Shown here piece after piece: positions 17,901 to 26,226 of a stretch of DNA of 61,735 nucleotides; positions within the stretch are counted from its first letter, which is position 1, and the number at the start of each line of letters is the position of its first letter. The position numbers and the translations under genes were made by a program. Location of the stretch: contig CANQQF010000009.1 in the NCBI GenBank assembly GCA_947625985.1, positions 1 to 61,735 on the forward strand, read 5' to 3'. The notes under the pieces are model-generated. The model made no database searches and was not told the origin of the DNA. It was given only the letters and a program-made list of their open reading frames with translations. The DNA comes from an uncultured Clostridia bacterium. Lineage in GTDB: Bacteria; Bacillota_A; Clostridia; TANB77; CAG-508.

Positions 17901-18761
17901 TGCCAAAACAAACCCTAAATCTCTACCAATTTTAAAACTCATAAAAACTAGGGCTAATAGTCCTACTATTGTTGTAATAGAACTACTTGATATAGCTTTA
18001 AAAGCTTTATATAAAGCTTTTTTCATTGCTTTTATTTTATCTTTTTCTAATTCCTTTTCTTGATTATATCTGTTCATCAACATAATTGAGTAGTCCATTG
18101 ATAATGCTAACTGTAATATTGCTACTATTGAATTTGTAATATGTGATACACTTGAAAATATTATATTTGTTCCTTTATTTAAAATAACTGCCATTAATAT
18201 TGACGTTAAAAATAAAAATGGTTCAACATAAGACTCACACATTATAATTAAAATAACTAAAGCACAAACTATTGCAAGTGCAACTGTCCAAATTGATAAA
18301 ACAGTTTTATTAGTTTGTGATACACTTCCACCAGTATAAATAGTATAACCTTTATATTTTTCAGTTATTTGATTATATACATCAGTTGCTTTTTGTGAAT
18401 CAGATTTGTCGTCTACTGTAATAACATACAATTTATAATTTTCTTTGTTATATTTTTCGGTATTATCATAATCTACACTTTGTACTCCATCTATACCTTC
18501 TAAATAATCTTTTACCTCGTACTTTTCTTCATCTGCTAAATTCTCAAACATTAAATTTAAAGTACTTGTTTCAGTTTCTGAAAATTCTTTTTCCATAATA
18601 TCCATACCAATTCTTGTCTCAGAAGTATTTGGTAAATATTTAGTAATGTCATAATTAATTTTTACTTTAGTTGATAATACAGATGAAATTATTGTAAGAA
18701 TAATAAATAAAGCCAAAATAAAGTGTCTTTTATTTATTATAAAATCAGTTATTTTTTTCAA
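14910..18761 (-). CDS. MMPL/RND-family transporter with a giant repeat-bearing extracytoplasmic domain
   Basis: A 1283-residue membrane protein. Each half shows the RND pattern: one N-terminal helix, a first extracytoplasmic loop, then a helix bundle containing LSMDYSIMLMNRY, and again near the C-terminus ATIDYAILYTSYYLESRK. The first loop (about residues 30-155) is short. The second (about 350-1110) is very large and contains seven full and one partial copies of a roughly 80-residue unit. Substrates of this family are lipids, drugs or signal molecules; here unknown. It is divergent from a TetR gene across a perfect palindrome, so repression by that regulator is likely. The start is TTG at 18761 (AGGAAGG upstream). 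Confidence 0.88.
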   Translation of the reverse strand: MKKITDFIINKRHFILALFIILTIISSVLSTKVKINYDITKYLPNTSETRIGMDIMEKEFSETETSTLNLMFENLADEEKYEVKDYLEGIDGVQSVDYDNTEKYNKENYKLYVITVDDKSDSQKATDVYNQITEKYKGYTIYTGGSVSQTNKTVLSIWTVALAIVCALVILIIMCESYVEPFLFLTSILMAVILNKGTNIIFSSVSHITNSIVAILQLALSMDYSIMLMNRYNQEKELEKDKIKAMKKALYKAFKAISSSSITTIVGLLALVFMSFKIGRDLGFVLAKGVLFSLICIFFVLPDLILIFDKWIVKTKKRSPQIKLDKLGKFSYKIRYVAVPLFLVVFIGSFMLKGSLGIDYTETQSDEVAQIFNENNQIAIIYKNEDEEKISKFLKEIEDEGKVDEVLAYGNTINEKLTYDKLKEKLNDLGADVDVEDYLLRILYYDYYNPEKNNTLTFEEFVNFIEGVAYKNEKINNQINNEAKNNITRLKNFTTINSINKKRNSTDLANVLDIDKSKIDDVLIYYLSKNNNVQISVNEFIDFMNRSVLTNDKYSAKIDSQSRSKLNTLTKFTNKQTIQKKVTSNEMAQLFGINSDTMNELYKYYILVNDINIKMSISEFSNFVLNDVLNNSNYASSFDDATITNLRLLSKFSNKNTITRKMNNKELSNLFGMEESKINQVLLLKHIKEKNESQYTILEFINNINNIKTNTHYLDGLDTSGFEKLMSNKELLSDQTKHKAEEMSKMLNIDINQMYQLYNLIDYTTGNISNWTVTPNGFVKIILDNSKVEEIKNNVDEATMQKLKLLSTVMNSSINNTKYDYKELSQTIGIDSSNLKNIYTLYISAQNSTKLTPQEFVNFVLVHKSDNALANKVKSDTVKDLSLVQSVMNGVINNKKYNSGELSSLLGINKQDMDLLYGLYSSQYVNTNPTLSLKEIVEFLINDVTTNPEYSSNFDDKQITKLNTVNGIMNATINNTKYTSDEMFAIISNLTNDIDKNTVELLYIYYGSNNQYNEAWEMTVEQFVEFLNENILKDERFTDFISDDMRNNVIDSKEKVEDAKELLVGDNYSRIVINTKFAPESSDTFEFIQKIKDILGKELKDFYIIGDSPMAYEMSKTFNGELNFITIITMIAIFIVVAITFKSIIIPTILVLVIQCAVYLTMGILSVAGENVYFIALLIVQSILMGATIDYAILYTSYYLESRKNKNIKESVIYAYNNSIHTILTSSSILIIVTLIIANFASAIAAKICKTVSEGTLCSTILILTLLPAVLAFWDRVMIRNKK
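15570..17410 (-). repeat. Seven-plus tandem protein repeats (about 80 residues each) inside the MMPL transporter
   Basis: Between about residues 452 and 1062 each unit runs: a EFVNFI/EFSNFVL-like opening, a variable stretch often with NxxYSSNFDD, a ITxLxxxxxxMN middle, a INNTKYTSxELSxLLGI core, and a closing LYxLY. Opening examples are LTFEEFVNF, ISVNEFIDF, ISISEF-type, LTPQEFVNF, LSLKEIVEF and MTVEQFVEF. Closing examples are LYKYY, LYNLI, IYTLY, LYGLY and LLYIYY. The last copy is partial. Copies are well diverged, so the expansion is old and selected. Confidence 0.75.
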
Positions 18762-18836
18762 TATAAATCCTTCCTTTCTTTTTTGCCCGCATTCTATTAT
18801 ACTCTCATTATATTTTTTTGAAAGTATAAATATTAA

Positions 18837-18862
18837 AAAAGTGTCTAAATTTAGACACTTTT
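18837..18862. promoter_or_regulatory. Perfect 26-base palindrome, putative operator of the TetR/MMPL pair
   Basis: AAAAGTGTCTAAA followed by its exact complement TTTAGACACTTTT lies midway in the 179-base divergent gap. The half-site core AGTGTCTAAATT recurs at 18951-18962, inside the first codons of the TetR gene. Position and symmetry fit a TetR-family operator. It has no loop and no gene end beside it, so it is not a terminator. Confidence 0.65.
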
Positions 18863-18894
18863 CGTAAAATTGTATTTTTATTTTTATATAACAG

Positions 18895-18903
18895 TGTTAT
18901 AAT
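18895..18903 (+). promoter_or_regulatory. Extended -10 promoter of the TetR gene
   Basis: TGTTATAAT (TATAAT at 18898-18903) lies about 38 bases before the ATG. There is no good -35; an operator 35 bases upstream and a half-site downstream flank it. Confidence 0.5.
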
Positions 18904-18940
18904 AGTCTATGTATTAATTTTTTCAAGAAAGGAATGAGCT

Positions 18941-19492
18941 ATGAAAGTACAGTGTCTAAATTCTTCTTCTGTAAAAACTAGAAATTTAATAAAAAAGGTT
19001 TTTGCAGAATTAATTAATGAAAAAAAGCAGTTAAATAAAATAACTGTCACAGAACTAGTTAAAAGAGCAAAACTAACAAGAAGTACTTTTTACACACATT
19101 ATGATAATATATATGAAGTTGCCCATGACTATGAATTACAAACAATTGACCTTTTATGTAGTGAAGATTTAAAATTATATTCAAAACAAGATATAAAAAA
19201 TTATTTTGACAATATTATACAATGTTTAAAAGACAATGAAGAAACTTATAAATTATTATTATCTGCTGATGAATCTCTTTTATTTTTAGAAAAGTTAAAG
19301 AAAATTGCTAGTAAGAAAATCTATGATGCATTAAAAGATAATTGTAAAGATAAATACCTTGAACTTAATGTCTCTTTTCTTATGAATGGAATACTTATGG
19401 AAGTTTTAAAATATTTTAGAAATGAAAGCAATTACACTTTAGATGAATTATTGCTAAATATAGAAAAATGGTTTGAGAAATTATTTGAATAA
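18941..19492 (+). CDS. TetR/AcrR-family transcriptional regulator
   Basis: A 183-residue regulator. The N-terminal helix-turn-helix is clear: KITVTELVKRAKLTRSTFY followed by THYDNIYEV (about residues 36-62). The remaining helical domain would bind an inducer and dimerise. It is transcribed away from the MMPL transporter with a perfect palindrome between them, the standard layout of a local repressor controlling an export pump and itself. GAAAGGAATG lies before the ATG. The ligand is unknown. Confidence 0.88.
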   Translation: MKVQCLNSSSVKTRNLIKKVFAELINEKKQLNKITVTELVKRAKLTRSTFYTHYDNIYEVAHDYELQTIDLLCSEDLKLYSKQDIKNYFDNIIQCLKDNEETYKLLLSADESLLFLEKLKKIASKKIYDALKDNCKDKYLELNVSFLMNGILMEVLKYFRNESNYTLDELLLNIEKWFEKLFE

Positions 19493-19505
19493 TCTCAAAC
19501 CATTT
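19466..19505. terminator. Bidirectional terminator between the TetR gene and fabI
   Basis: A 13-base perfect stem (AAATGGTTTGAGA at 19466-19478 with its complement at 19493-19505) starts inside the last codons of the TetR gene and serves the convergent fabI on the other strand. Confidence 0.8.
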
Positions 19506-19509
19506 ATTT

Positions 19510-20283
19510 TTATACACCCATAATATTATATCCACTATCTGCATAGACAACCTGTCCTGTTATTGCATCTGACATTGAACTTAGTAAAAATGTTGCTACA
19601 TTTCCTACTTGAACTGTTGTAACATTTCTATGCAATGGTGCACGTTTTTCAACTTCTGTTAAAATTGAACCAAAGTCTTTAATTCCTTTTGCTGATAATG
19701 TTTTTATTGGTCCCGCAGATACTGCATTTACTCTTATTCCTTCTTTACCAAGATTTTCTGCTAAATATCTAACACTTGATTCTAATGCAGCTTTTGCAAT
19801 TCCCATTACATTATATCCTTCTAATACTTTTGTAGATCCATGATATGTTAATGTTACTAAACTTGCATTTTCATTTAGCATTTCTAATTCTTTAGCCATT
19901 CTGGCTACAAGAACAAATGAATAAGCACTTACATCATTAGCATGGCTAAATCCTTCCCTACTTGTATAAATAAAATCATTGTGTAAGTCTTCTGTGTTAG
20001 CATGTGCTATTGCATGTACTATTCCATCTATTTTTCCGTTTTCTTCTTTTATTTTTGTGAATACCTCTTTTACTATATCGTCATCTGCAGCATTGTCTAA
20101 TACATATAGTTTGCTTCCTTCAAATTCAGATGTTAATTGTTCTATTTTTGGTTTATTTTCTTCTCCCATATATGTAAATATTAATTTAGCTCCATTTTCA
20201 TAAGCTGATTTTGCTATACCATAAGCAATACTCCATTTGTTTCTTATACCCATTATTAATATTTTCTTATCTTGTAAAATCAT
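19510..20283 (-). CDS. fabI: Enoyl-[acyl-carrier-protein] reductase (NADH), FabI type
   Basis: It catalyses the last step of each elongation round, reducing trans-2-enoyl-ACP. This 257-residue short-chain dehydrogenase relative has the FabI form of the cofactor motif (GIRNKWSIAYGIA, residues 12-24) and the Tyr157-x6-Lys164 catalytic pair in YNVMGIAK. It is the last gene of the fatty acid operon, 11 bases after accA. Many Clostridia carry the flavoprotein FabK at the head of this operon; here the reductase is FabI at the tail. GGAGG precedes the ATG. Confidence 0.95.
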   Translation of the reverse strand: MILQDKKILIMGIRNKWSIAYGIAKSAYENGAKLIFTYMGEENKPKIEQLTSEFEGSKLYVLDNAADDDIVKEVFTKIKEENGKIDGIVHAIAHANTEDLHNDFIYTSREGFSHANDVSAYSFVLVARMAKELEMLNENASLVTLTYHGSTKVLEGYNVMGIAKAALESSVRYLAENLGKEGIRVNAVSAGPIKTLSAKGIKDFGSILTEVEKRAPLHRNVTTVQVGNVATFLLSSMSDAITGQVVYADSGYNIMGV

Positions 20284-20294
20284 ATTTATCCTCC

Positions 20295-21122
20295 TTATAC
20301 TTCACGTTCTATATTAGGTTTTTCAAGTGTTATAAACTCACCCATATTTCTAAATTTCTGATATCTTTCTTCTATAATATCATCTATAGATTTTCTCATC
20401 ATTTCTGAAATATCTTTTTTTATTTCTCTTTTCAAACTATTGCATACTTTATCAAATGAATCTTCTCCATCTGGTTCTTTTATTATTTTATCAATTACAT
20501 TTAATTCATATAAATCTTTAGCTGTTAATTTCATTTTTTCCGCCGCTTCTTTATATCTTGTTGAATCTTTCCATAAAATACTACTATATCCTTCAGGTGA
20601 AAGAATTGAATAAATAGCATTTTCAAGCATTAATACTTTATTTCCTACACCTAGTGCTAACGCTCCACCACTTGAACCTTCTCCTATAACTATAGCTATA
20701 ATTGGAACTTTTAGTTTAGCCATTTCAAACATTGACTTTGCAATTGCTTCTCCTTGCCCTCTCTCTTCTGCTCCAATTCCTGGATATGCTCCTTTTGTAT
20801 CTATGAAAGTTATTACTGGTCTGTTAAATTTTTCGGCTTGTTTCATAAATCTAATACCTTTTCTATAACTTTCTGGATTTGGCATACCAAAATTTCTTTC
20901 TATATTTTCTTTTGTTGATCTTCCTTTTTGTTCCGCAATTACTGTATAATTTTGTCTTCCTATTTTTGCTAAACCGCAAACTATAGCTTTATCATCTTTA
21001 AAATTCCTATCTCCATGTAATTCTATAAAATCATCAAAAATTTTATCTATATATTCTAAAGCTGTTTTTCTTTTCGGATCTCTAGCTTTCTCAACTCTTT
21101 CCCATGCTGTAACCTTTGCCAT
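20295..21122 (-). CDS. accA: Acetyl-CoA carboxylase carboxyltransferase subunit alpha
   Basis: With AccD it moves the carboxyl group from biotin to acetyl-CoA, giving malonyl-CoA. The 275-residue, slightly short protein has the crotonase-fold signatures FIDTKGAYPGIGAEERGQGE, IAIVIGEGSSGGALALG and the oxyanion-type glycines. Its ATG shares one base with the accD stop codon (TAATG), so the two subunits are translationally coupled, suiting their one-to-one complex. Confidence 0.96.
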   Translation of the reverse strand: MAKVTAWERVEKARDPKRKTALEYIDKIFDDFIELHGDRNFKDDKAIVCGLAKIGRQNYTVIAEQKGRSTKENIERNFGMPNPESYRKGIRFMKQAEKFNRPVITFIDTKGAYPGIGAEERGQGEAIAKSMFEMAKLKVPIIAIVIGEGSSGGALALGVGNKVLMLENAIYSILSPEGYSSILWKDSTRYKEAAEKMKLTAKDLYELNVIDKIIKEPDGEDSFDKVCNSLKREIKKDISEMMRKSIDDIIEERYQKFRNMGEFITLEKPNIEREV

Positions 21123-21970
21123 TATTTATCGCCTCCTTTATGGAATCCGATTAATTTATATATTGTATCTTTCAGATCTTTCCTTTCTACTATTTTATCT
21201 ATAAAACCATGTTCCAATAAAAATTCAGCTGTTTGAAATCCTTCTGGTAGTGATTCACCTATTGTTTGCTCAATAACTCTTTGCCCTGCAAATCCAATCA
21301 TTGCTCCTGGTTCTGCAAGTACTATATCACCTAAGCTTGCAAAAGATGCTGTAACACCTCCATAAGTTGGATCAGTTAATACAGATATATATAACAGGCC
21401 TGCCTCATCTAATTTAGTTAGAGCTGCTGTTGTTTTAGCCATTTGCATTAAAGATATTATACCTTCTTGCATTCTTGCTCCACCAGAAACTGCAAAAATT
21501 ATAAGTGGTAATTTCTTTTCTATTGCTTTCTCTACAGCATAAGTGATTTTTTCTCCAACAACAACTCCCATACTTCCCATTAGAAAACCGCTATCCATTA
21601 CACATATTACAACTTCTTCTCCATGAATTTTTCCTGTACCACAAGCTACAGCTTCATTTATTCTTGTCTTTTCCCTTAATGATTGTAACTTCTTTGGGTA
21701 GTCTTCAAGACCTAATGGGTTATTTGTTTCTATATCTAAATCAAACCTTTTATATGTATCTTTATCAACTATTAGCTCTATTCTTTTATTTATATGCATT
21801 CTAAAATAATGACCACAATTTGGACAAATACTTAAATTTTTTCTTAAGTCTTCTTTATATATTATTTCTTTACATTTGTCACACTTTGCCCATTTTCCAA
21901 CTGGAATGTCTACATTTGTTTTGTTTTTTCTATCTGGTAAGTTTCTTTTCTTTATTTTATCAACAATCAT
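21122..21970 (-). CDS. accD: Acetyl-CoA carboxylase carboxyltransferase subunit beta
   Basis: A 282-residue partner of AccA. The N-terminal zinc ribbon has Cys30, Cys33, Cys49 and Cys52 (KCDKC ... CPNC). The carboxyltransferase core follows, with [22 protein letters not shown] and [10 protein letters not shown]. It starts 12 bases after accC with GAGG upstream. Confidence 0.96.
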   Translation of the reverse strand: MIVDKIKKRNLPDRKNKTNVDIPVGKWAKCDKCKEIIYKEDLRKNLSICPNCGHYFRMHINKRIELIVDKDTYKRFDLDIETNNPLGLEDYPKKLQSLREKTRINEAVACGTGKIHGEEVVICVMDSGFLMGSMGVVVGEKITYAVEKAIEKKLPLIIFAVSGGARMQEGIISLMQMAKTTAALTKLDEAGLLYISVLTDPTYGGVTASFASLGDIVLAEPGAMIGFAGQRVIEQTIGESLPEGFQTAEFLLEHGFIDKIVERKDLKDTIYKLIGFHKGGDK

Positions 21971-21982
21971 TGTATTACCTCA

Positions 21983-23323
21983 CTATAATTTGAAATTCTT
22001 CTCTATAAATGATGTATCAAAAGTTCCTCTAATAAAATCAGGTGTTTTTATAATGTCAAGAAGGAAATCTCTATTTGTATCAACTCCATCAATTACCAGT
22101 TCTTCTAGAGCTCTTTTCATTTTTGCAACAGCCTCATTTCTATTAATTCCATGGACTATTATTTTAGCTATCATTGAATCATAATTAGATGGTATTGTAT
22201 ATCCTTCATAAATTGCACTATCAACCCTTATACCATTTCCTCCTGGTAAATGTAATCCATTTATTGTTCCTGGACATGGTCTAAATTTTTTACTTGGATT
22301 TTCCGCATTTATTCTACATTCTATTGAATGACCTCTAAATTTAACATCTTCTTGTTTTATATCTAATACTTCTCCTGCAGCTATTTTTATTTGTTTTTTT
22401 ACTAAGTCAATTCCTGTTCTCATTTCTGTAATAGGATGTTCAACCTGAATTCTTGTATTCATTTCCATGAAGTAAAAGTTTTTATCACTATCAACTAAAA
22501 ACTCTACTGTACCACAACTTGTATATCCTGCAACTTTTGCTGCTTTTACCGCAGCTTCTCCCATCTTGTTTCTTAAATCATTATCAACTGCTGTAGATGG
22601 AGTTTCTTCTATTACCTTTTGGTGGTTTCTTTGTATTGAACAATCTCTTTCTCCTAAATGTACTACATTTCCATGTTCATCTGCTAAAATTTGTATTTCG
22701 ACATGTCTAGGATTTTTTACAAATTTTTCAACATATATTTCATCATCATTGAATGAAATTTTAGCTTCTTGTTTAACAATGTTATAATTTGTTTCAAGCT
22801 CTTCTTTATTACTGGCAACTCTTATTCCTTTTCCTCCACCACCTGCTGCAGCTTTAAGCATTACAGGATATCCTATTTTCTCTGCAATATCTATAGCTTC
22901 ATTAACATCATTTACTCCACCATCTGAACCAGGAATTACTGGCACTCCCTCTTTTTTCATTAGCTCTTTAGCATTTGATTTATTACCAAGTAAATCTATT
23001 ACTTCAGATTTAGGACCTATAAATTTTATATTAGATTCTTCACAGATTTTTGCAAATTGAGAATTTTCAGATAAGAAACCAAAACCTGGATGAATACTAT
23101 CAGCCCCTTTTATTCTAGCTGCTTCAATTATATTTTTTATACTTAAATAGCTCTTATTTGATGGAGCCGGACCAATGCACACAGCTTCATCTGCTAATCT
23201 TGTATGTAATGCATCTTTATCTGCTTCTGAATATACTGCAACTGTTTTTATATTCATTTCTTTACATGCTCTTATAATTCTAACAGCAATTTCTCCACGA
23301 TTTGCAATTAGTATTTTATTCAT
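21983..23323 (-). CDS. accC: Biotin carboxylase subunit of acetyl-CoA carboxylase
   Basis: It uses ATP and bicarbonate to carboxylate the biotin on AccB. The 446-residue ATP-grasp protein shows MNKILIANRGEIAVRIIRA at the start, the glycine-rich lid KAAAGGGGKGIR, HVEIQILAD, ERDCSIQRNHQKVIEE and the active-site segment FMEMNTRIQVEHPITE. GAGAGGAGA precedes the ATG. It is in the fatty acid operon between fabZ and accD. Confidence 0.97.
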   Translation of the reverse strand: MNKILIANRGEIAVRIIRACKEMNIKTVAVYSEADKDALHTRLADEAVCIGPAPSNKSYLSIKNIIEAARIKGADSIHPGFGFLSENSQFAKICEESNIKFIGPKSEVIDLLGNKSNAKELMKKEGVPVIPGSDGGVNDVNEAIDIAEKIGYPVMLKAAAGGGGKGIRVASNKEELETNYNIVKQEAKISFNDDEIYVEKFVKNPRHVEIQILADEHGNVVHLGERDCSIQRNHQKVIEETPSTAVDNDLRNKMGEAAVKAAKVAGYTSCGTVEFLVDSDKNFYFMEMNTRIQVEHPITEMRTGIDLVKKQIKIAAGEVLDIKQEDVKFRGHSIECRINAENPSKKFRPCPGTINGLHLPGGNGIRVDSAIYEGYTIPSNYDSMIAKIIVHGINRNEAVAKMKRALEELVIDGVDTNRDFLLDIIKTPDFIRGTFDTSFIEKNFKL

Positions 23324-23336
23324 TTATTTCTCCTCT

Positions 23337-23762
23337 CTAACCAACTACAGCAAATGTAAGCTCACCTTTAGCAGCAATCTTTCCATCAACTGTTGCAATT
23401 GCCTCTCCTACTCCTATAGGACCTTTTTTCTTAATAATTTTTACTTCCAATTTTAATTTATCCCCTGGAACGACCATTCTTTTAAATTTCATTTTGTCAA
23501 TTCCACCAAATAAAGCGTTCTTTCCTTTATTTTCTTCAACAGAAAGAATTGCAATAGCTCCTGCTTGTGCTAAACTTTCTGTAATTAATACTCCTGGCAT
23601 TATTGGATTACCAGGGAAATGTCCTTTAAAATACCATTCATCTTCATTTACATATTTATATGCAATAGCTCCTTCTCCTGGAGTATATTCCTCAACTTCA
23701 TCTATCATTAAGAATGGCTCTCTTTGAGGAATAATTTCTTTTATTTGCTCTTTATTTAACAT
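23337..23762 (-). CDS. fabZ: 3-hydroxyacyl-ACP dehydratase FabZ
   Basis: It dehydrates 3-hydroxyacyl-ACP. The 141-residue hot-dog-fold protein carries catalytic His48 in FKGHFPGNPIMPGV and Glu62 in TESLAQAG. Spacing to neighbours is 13 bases on each side. The order accB-fabZ-accC-accD-accA is the standard Firmicute arrangement. Confidence 0.96.
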   Translation of the reverse strand: MLNKEQIKEIIPQREPFLMIDEVEEYTPGEGAIAYKYVNEDEWYFKGHFPGNPIMPGVLITESLAQAGAIAILSVEENKGKNALFGGIDKMKFKRMVVPGDKLKLEVKIIKKKGPIGVGEAIATVDGKIAAKGELTFAVVG

Positions 23763-23775
23763 CGTACTCTCCTTA

Positions 23776-24222
23776 CTATTTTATTCTAAATAATGGTGTA
23801 CCATATTCAACAGCTTCACCATCTTTTGCAAGTATTTCTACTACTTCACCTGCAAATTCTGACTCTATTTCATTCATTAATTTCATTGCTTCAACAATAC
23901 AAACCGTTTGCCCTTCTTTAACAGTACTTCCAACTGTTACATAAGGATCAGATGTTGGAGAAGGTTTACTATAAAAAGTCCCTACCATTGGTGATGTTAC
24001 AATATTTCCTTCTTTTTCCATAGTTTTTTCTTCAACAATTTCAGGTTTTTCTTCAACCTTTTGTTGTACATCCATAACTTCTTGAGTTGCAGTTACTACT
24101 TTAACTGTTTCTTGATTTTTTGTTATGCTTATTTTTGTTCCATCTGGGAAATCAATACTAATAGATGATAATTTTGAATTTCCCATATCATCCATTAATT
24201 GTTTAATTTCTTTGTATTCCAT
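23776..24222 (-). CDS. accB: Biotin carboxyl carrier protein of acetyl-CoA carboxylase
   Basis: A 148-residue carrier. The C-terminal biotinyl domain has the acceptor Lys114 in [13 protein letters not shown] proline/glutamate-rich linker (about residues 45-75) joins it to a short N-terminal domain, as usual. Biotin is presumably attached by the BirA-like ligase encoded upstream in the same operon. Confidence 0.96.
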   Translation of the reverse strand: MEYKEIKQLMDDMGNSKLSSISIDFPDGTKISITKNQETVKVVTATQEVMDVQQKVEEKPEIVEEKTMEKEGNIVTSPMVGTFYSKPSPTSDPYVTVGSTVKEGQTVCIVEAMKLMNEIESEFAGEVVEILAKDGEAVEYGTPLFRIK

Positions 24223-24236
24223 CCTTACTCCTCCTT

Positions 24237-25475
24237 TTAATCTTTATATTTTTTTAATATTATACTTGCATTGTGTCCGCCAAATCCTAATGAATTTGAC
24301 ATTGTATAATTTATCTCATGCTCAACTACTTCATTTGGTGTTATGTCTAAATCACATTCTTCATCTTTTTCTTTATAATTTATTGTTGGTGGTATAATTT
24401 GGTCTTCAATTGCTTTAGCACAAAATATAGTTTCCATAGCTCCTGTTGCACCTAACATATGACCAGTATTTCCTTTTGTTGAACTTATTTTTACAGTTTT
24501 ACTTGCTTCACCTAATGCTTTTTTTATTGCTTTAGTTTCAGTTGAATCATTTAAGTGTGTTGATGTTCCATGTGCATTTATATAGTCTATATCTTCTGGT
24601 TTTATATTTGCATCTTCCATTGCCCTAACCATTGCTCTAGTTGCCCCATCTCCATCTGGCTCTGGTGAAGTTATATGATATGCATCTGAAGTTGCACCAA
24701 ATCCTACTACTTCAGCATAAATTTTTGCTCCTCTTTTTTTAGCATGTTCAAGCTCTTCTAATACAAGAACACATGCACCTTCTGCCATTACAAATCCATC
24801 TCTTTCTTTATCAAACGGAATACTTGCTCTATTTCTATCTGTTGCACTAGATAATGCTTTCATATTTTCAAATCCAGCTATACCAGCTTGGCAAATTGGT
24901 GCTTCACTTCCACCTGCTAAAATTGCATCTTCATAACCTTGTTTAATAGTCTTGTAAGCTTCTCCAATTGCATGAGTAGATGATGCACATGCTGTAACTA
25001 ATGATACAGATTCTCCCTTTAGTCCTAAGTCAATTGATATATTTCCTGATGGCATATTTACAATTCCCATAGGTATGAACATTGGTGATACTCTTCTATG
25101 ACCTTTATTAAAAAGATTTCCGCATTGTACTTCAATAGTATTTAAGCCTCCAATACCTGTACTAACAAATATTCCAACTCTATTTTTATCTGTATTTTCA
25201 CTTGTTATACCACTATCTTTATATGCCTCTCTTGCACTTATCATAGCAAATTGTGTACATCTATCTAAACGTTTTACTTCTTTTTTTTCAAAGTATTCTA
25301 ATTCATCATAATTCTTTACTTCACCTGCAACATTAGTTTTAAAATCTTCAACATCAGCTAAAGTTATTTTATCAATTCCACAAACTTTATTTTTAATTGC
25401 ATCCCAAGTTTCTTCAACTGTTTTTCCTAATGGAGTAATAGCTCCCATTCCTGTTATAACAACTCTTCTTTCCAT
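24237..25475 (-). CDS. fabF: Beta-ketoacyl-ACP synthase II
   Basis: It condenses malonyl-ACP with acyl-ACP. The 412-residue thiolase-fold enzyme has the Cys-His-His triad: Cys163 ([10 protein letters not shown]), His302 ([11 protein letters not shown]) and His339 (NTGHMLGA). It is the only ketosynthase in the operon. No fabH is present, so initiation must be encoded elsewhere or handled differently. Confidence 0.96.
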   Translation of the reverse strand: MERRVVITGMGAITPLGKTVEETWDAIKNKVCGIDKITLADVEDFKTNVAGEVKNYDELEYFEKKEVKRLDRCTQFAMISAREAYKDSGITSENTDKNRVGIFVSTGIGGLNTIEVQCGNLFNKGHRRVSPMFIPMGIVNMPSGNISIDLGLKGESVSLVTACASSTHAIGEAYKTIKQGYEDAILAGGSEAPICQAGIAGFENMKALSSATDRNRASIPFDKERDGFVMAEGACVLVLEELEHAKKRGAKIYAEVVGFGATSDAYHITSPEPDGDGATRAMVRAMEDANIKPEDIDYINAHGTSTHLNDSTETKAIKKALGEASKTVKISSTKGNTGHMLGATGAMETIFCAKAIEDQIIPPTINYKEKDEECDLDITPNEVVEHEINYTMSNSLGFGGHNASIILKKYKD

Positions 25476-25490
25476 TATTTTATCTCTCCT

Positions 25491-26225
25491 TTACATTACC
25501 ATACCGCCGTCTATATTGATAACTTGACCTGTAACATAGGCACTATCATCTGAGGCTAAAAATTTAACTACATTTGCAACATCTGTTGCAGTTCCCATTC
25601 TTTTTAATGGTATTTTACTTGCTATATCTTGTTTAACTTCATCTTTTAATACAGCTGTCATACTTGTTTCAATAAATCCTGGTGCAACTGCATTTACTAA
25701 AATATTTCTTGAAGCCACTTCCTTTGCTAAACTTTTTGTAAATCCTATTATTCCTGCTTTAGAAGCTGAATAATTTGTTTGTCCTGCATTTCCTGTTACA
25801 CCTACTACTGAAGAAATATTTATAATTCTTCCTGAGCGTGCTTTCATCATATATGGAATAACATTTTTAGTAACATTAAATGTTCCTGTTAAGTTTACAT
25901 CTATTACATTTGTAAAATCCTCTTTTTTCATTCTCATAATTAAAGTATCTCTAGTAATTCCAGCGTTATTAACTAATACATCAATTTGTCCATATGCTTC
26001 AATTACTTGTTTTACAAATTTTTCAGTATCTTCAAATTTAGAAACATCTCCTTGAACTGTTACACATTTTACATTTTTACTTTCTATTTCGTTTCTCGCT
26101 TGCTCTAATTCTTCATTTGCTTGTCTATAATTTATAGCAATATCATATCCTGCTTCTGCAAGTGTTAATGCTATTTGTTTTCCAATCCCTCTTGTTGCTC
26201 CTGTAATTAATGCAACTTTACCCAT
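25491..26225 (-). CDS. fabG: 3-oxoacyl-[acyl-carrier-protein] reductase
   Basis: A NADPH-dependent reductase of 3-oxoacyl-ACP. The 244-residue classical short-chain dehydrogenase has the TGATRGIG cofactor motif (8-15), NNAG (86-89), Ser139 and the Tyr152-x3-Lys156 pair. The ATG follows the fabD stop after a single base, with GGAGG inside the end of fabD. Confidence 0.96.
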   Translation of the reverse strand: MGKVALITGATRGIGKQIALTLAEAGYDIAINYRQANEELEQARNEIESKNVKCVTVQGDVSKFEDTEKFVKQVIEAYGQIDVLVNNAGITRDTLIMRMKKEDFTNVIDVNLTGTFNVTKNVIPYMMKARSGRIINISSVVGVTGNAGQTNYSASKAGIIGFTKSLAKEVASRNILVNAVAPGFIETSMTAVLKDEVKQDIASKIPLKRMGTATDVANVVKFLASDDSAYVTGQVINIDGGMVM

Positions 26226-26226
26226 T

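Noticed and set aside
18837..18862. The palindrome as a transcription terminator
   Set aside because: It lies between divergent gene starts, has no loop, and no gene ends beside it; an operator is the better reading.
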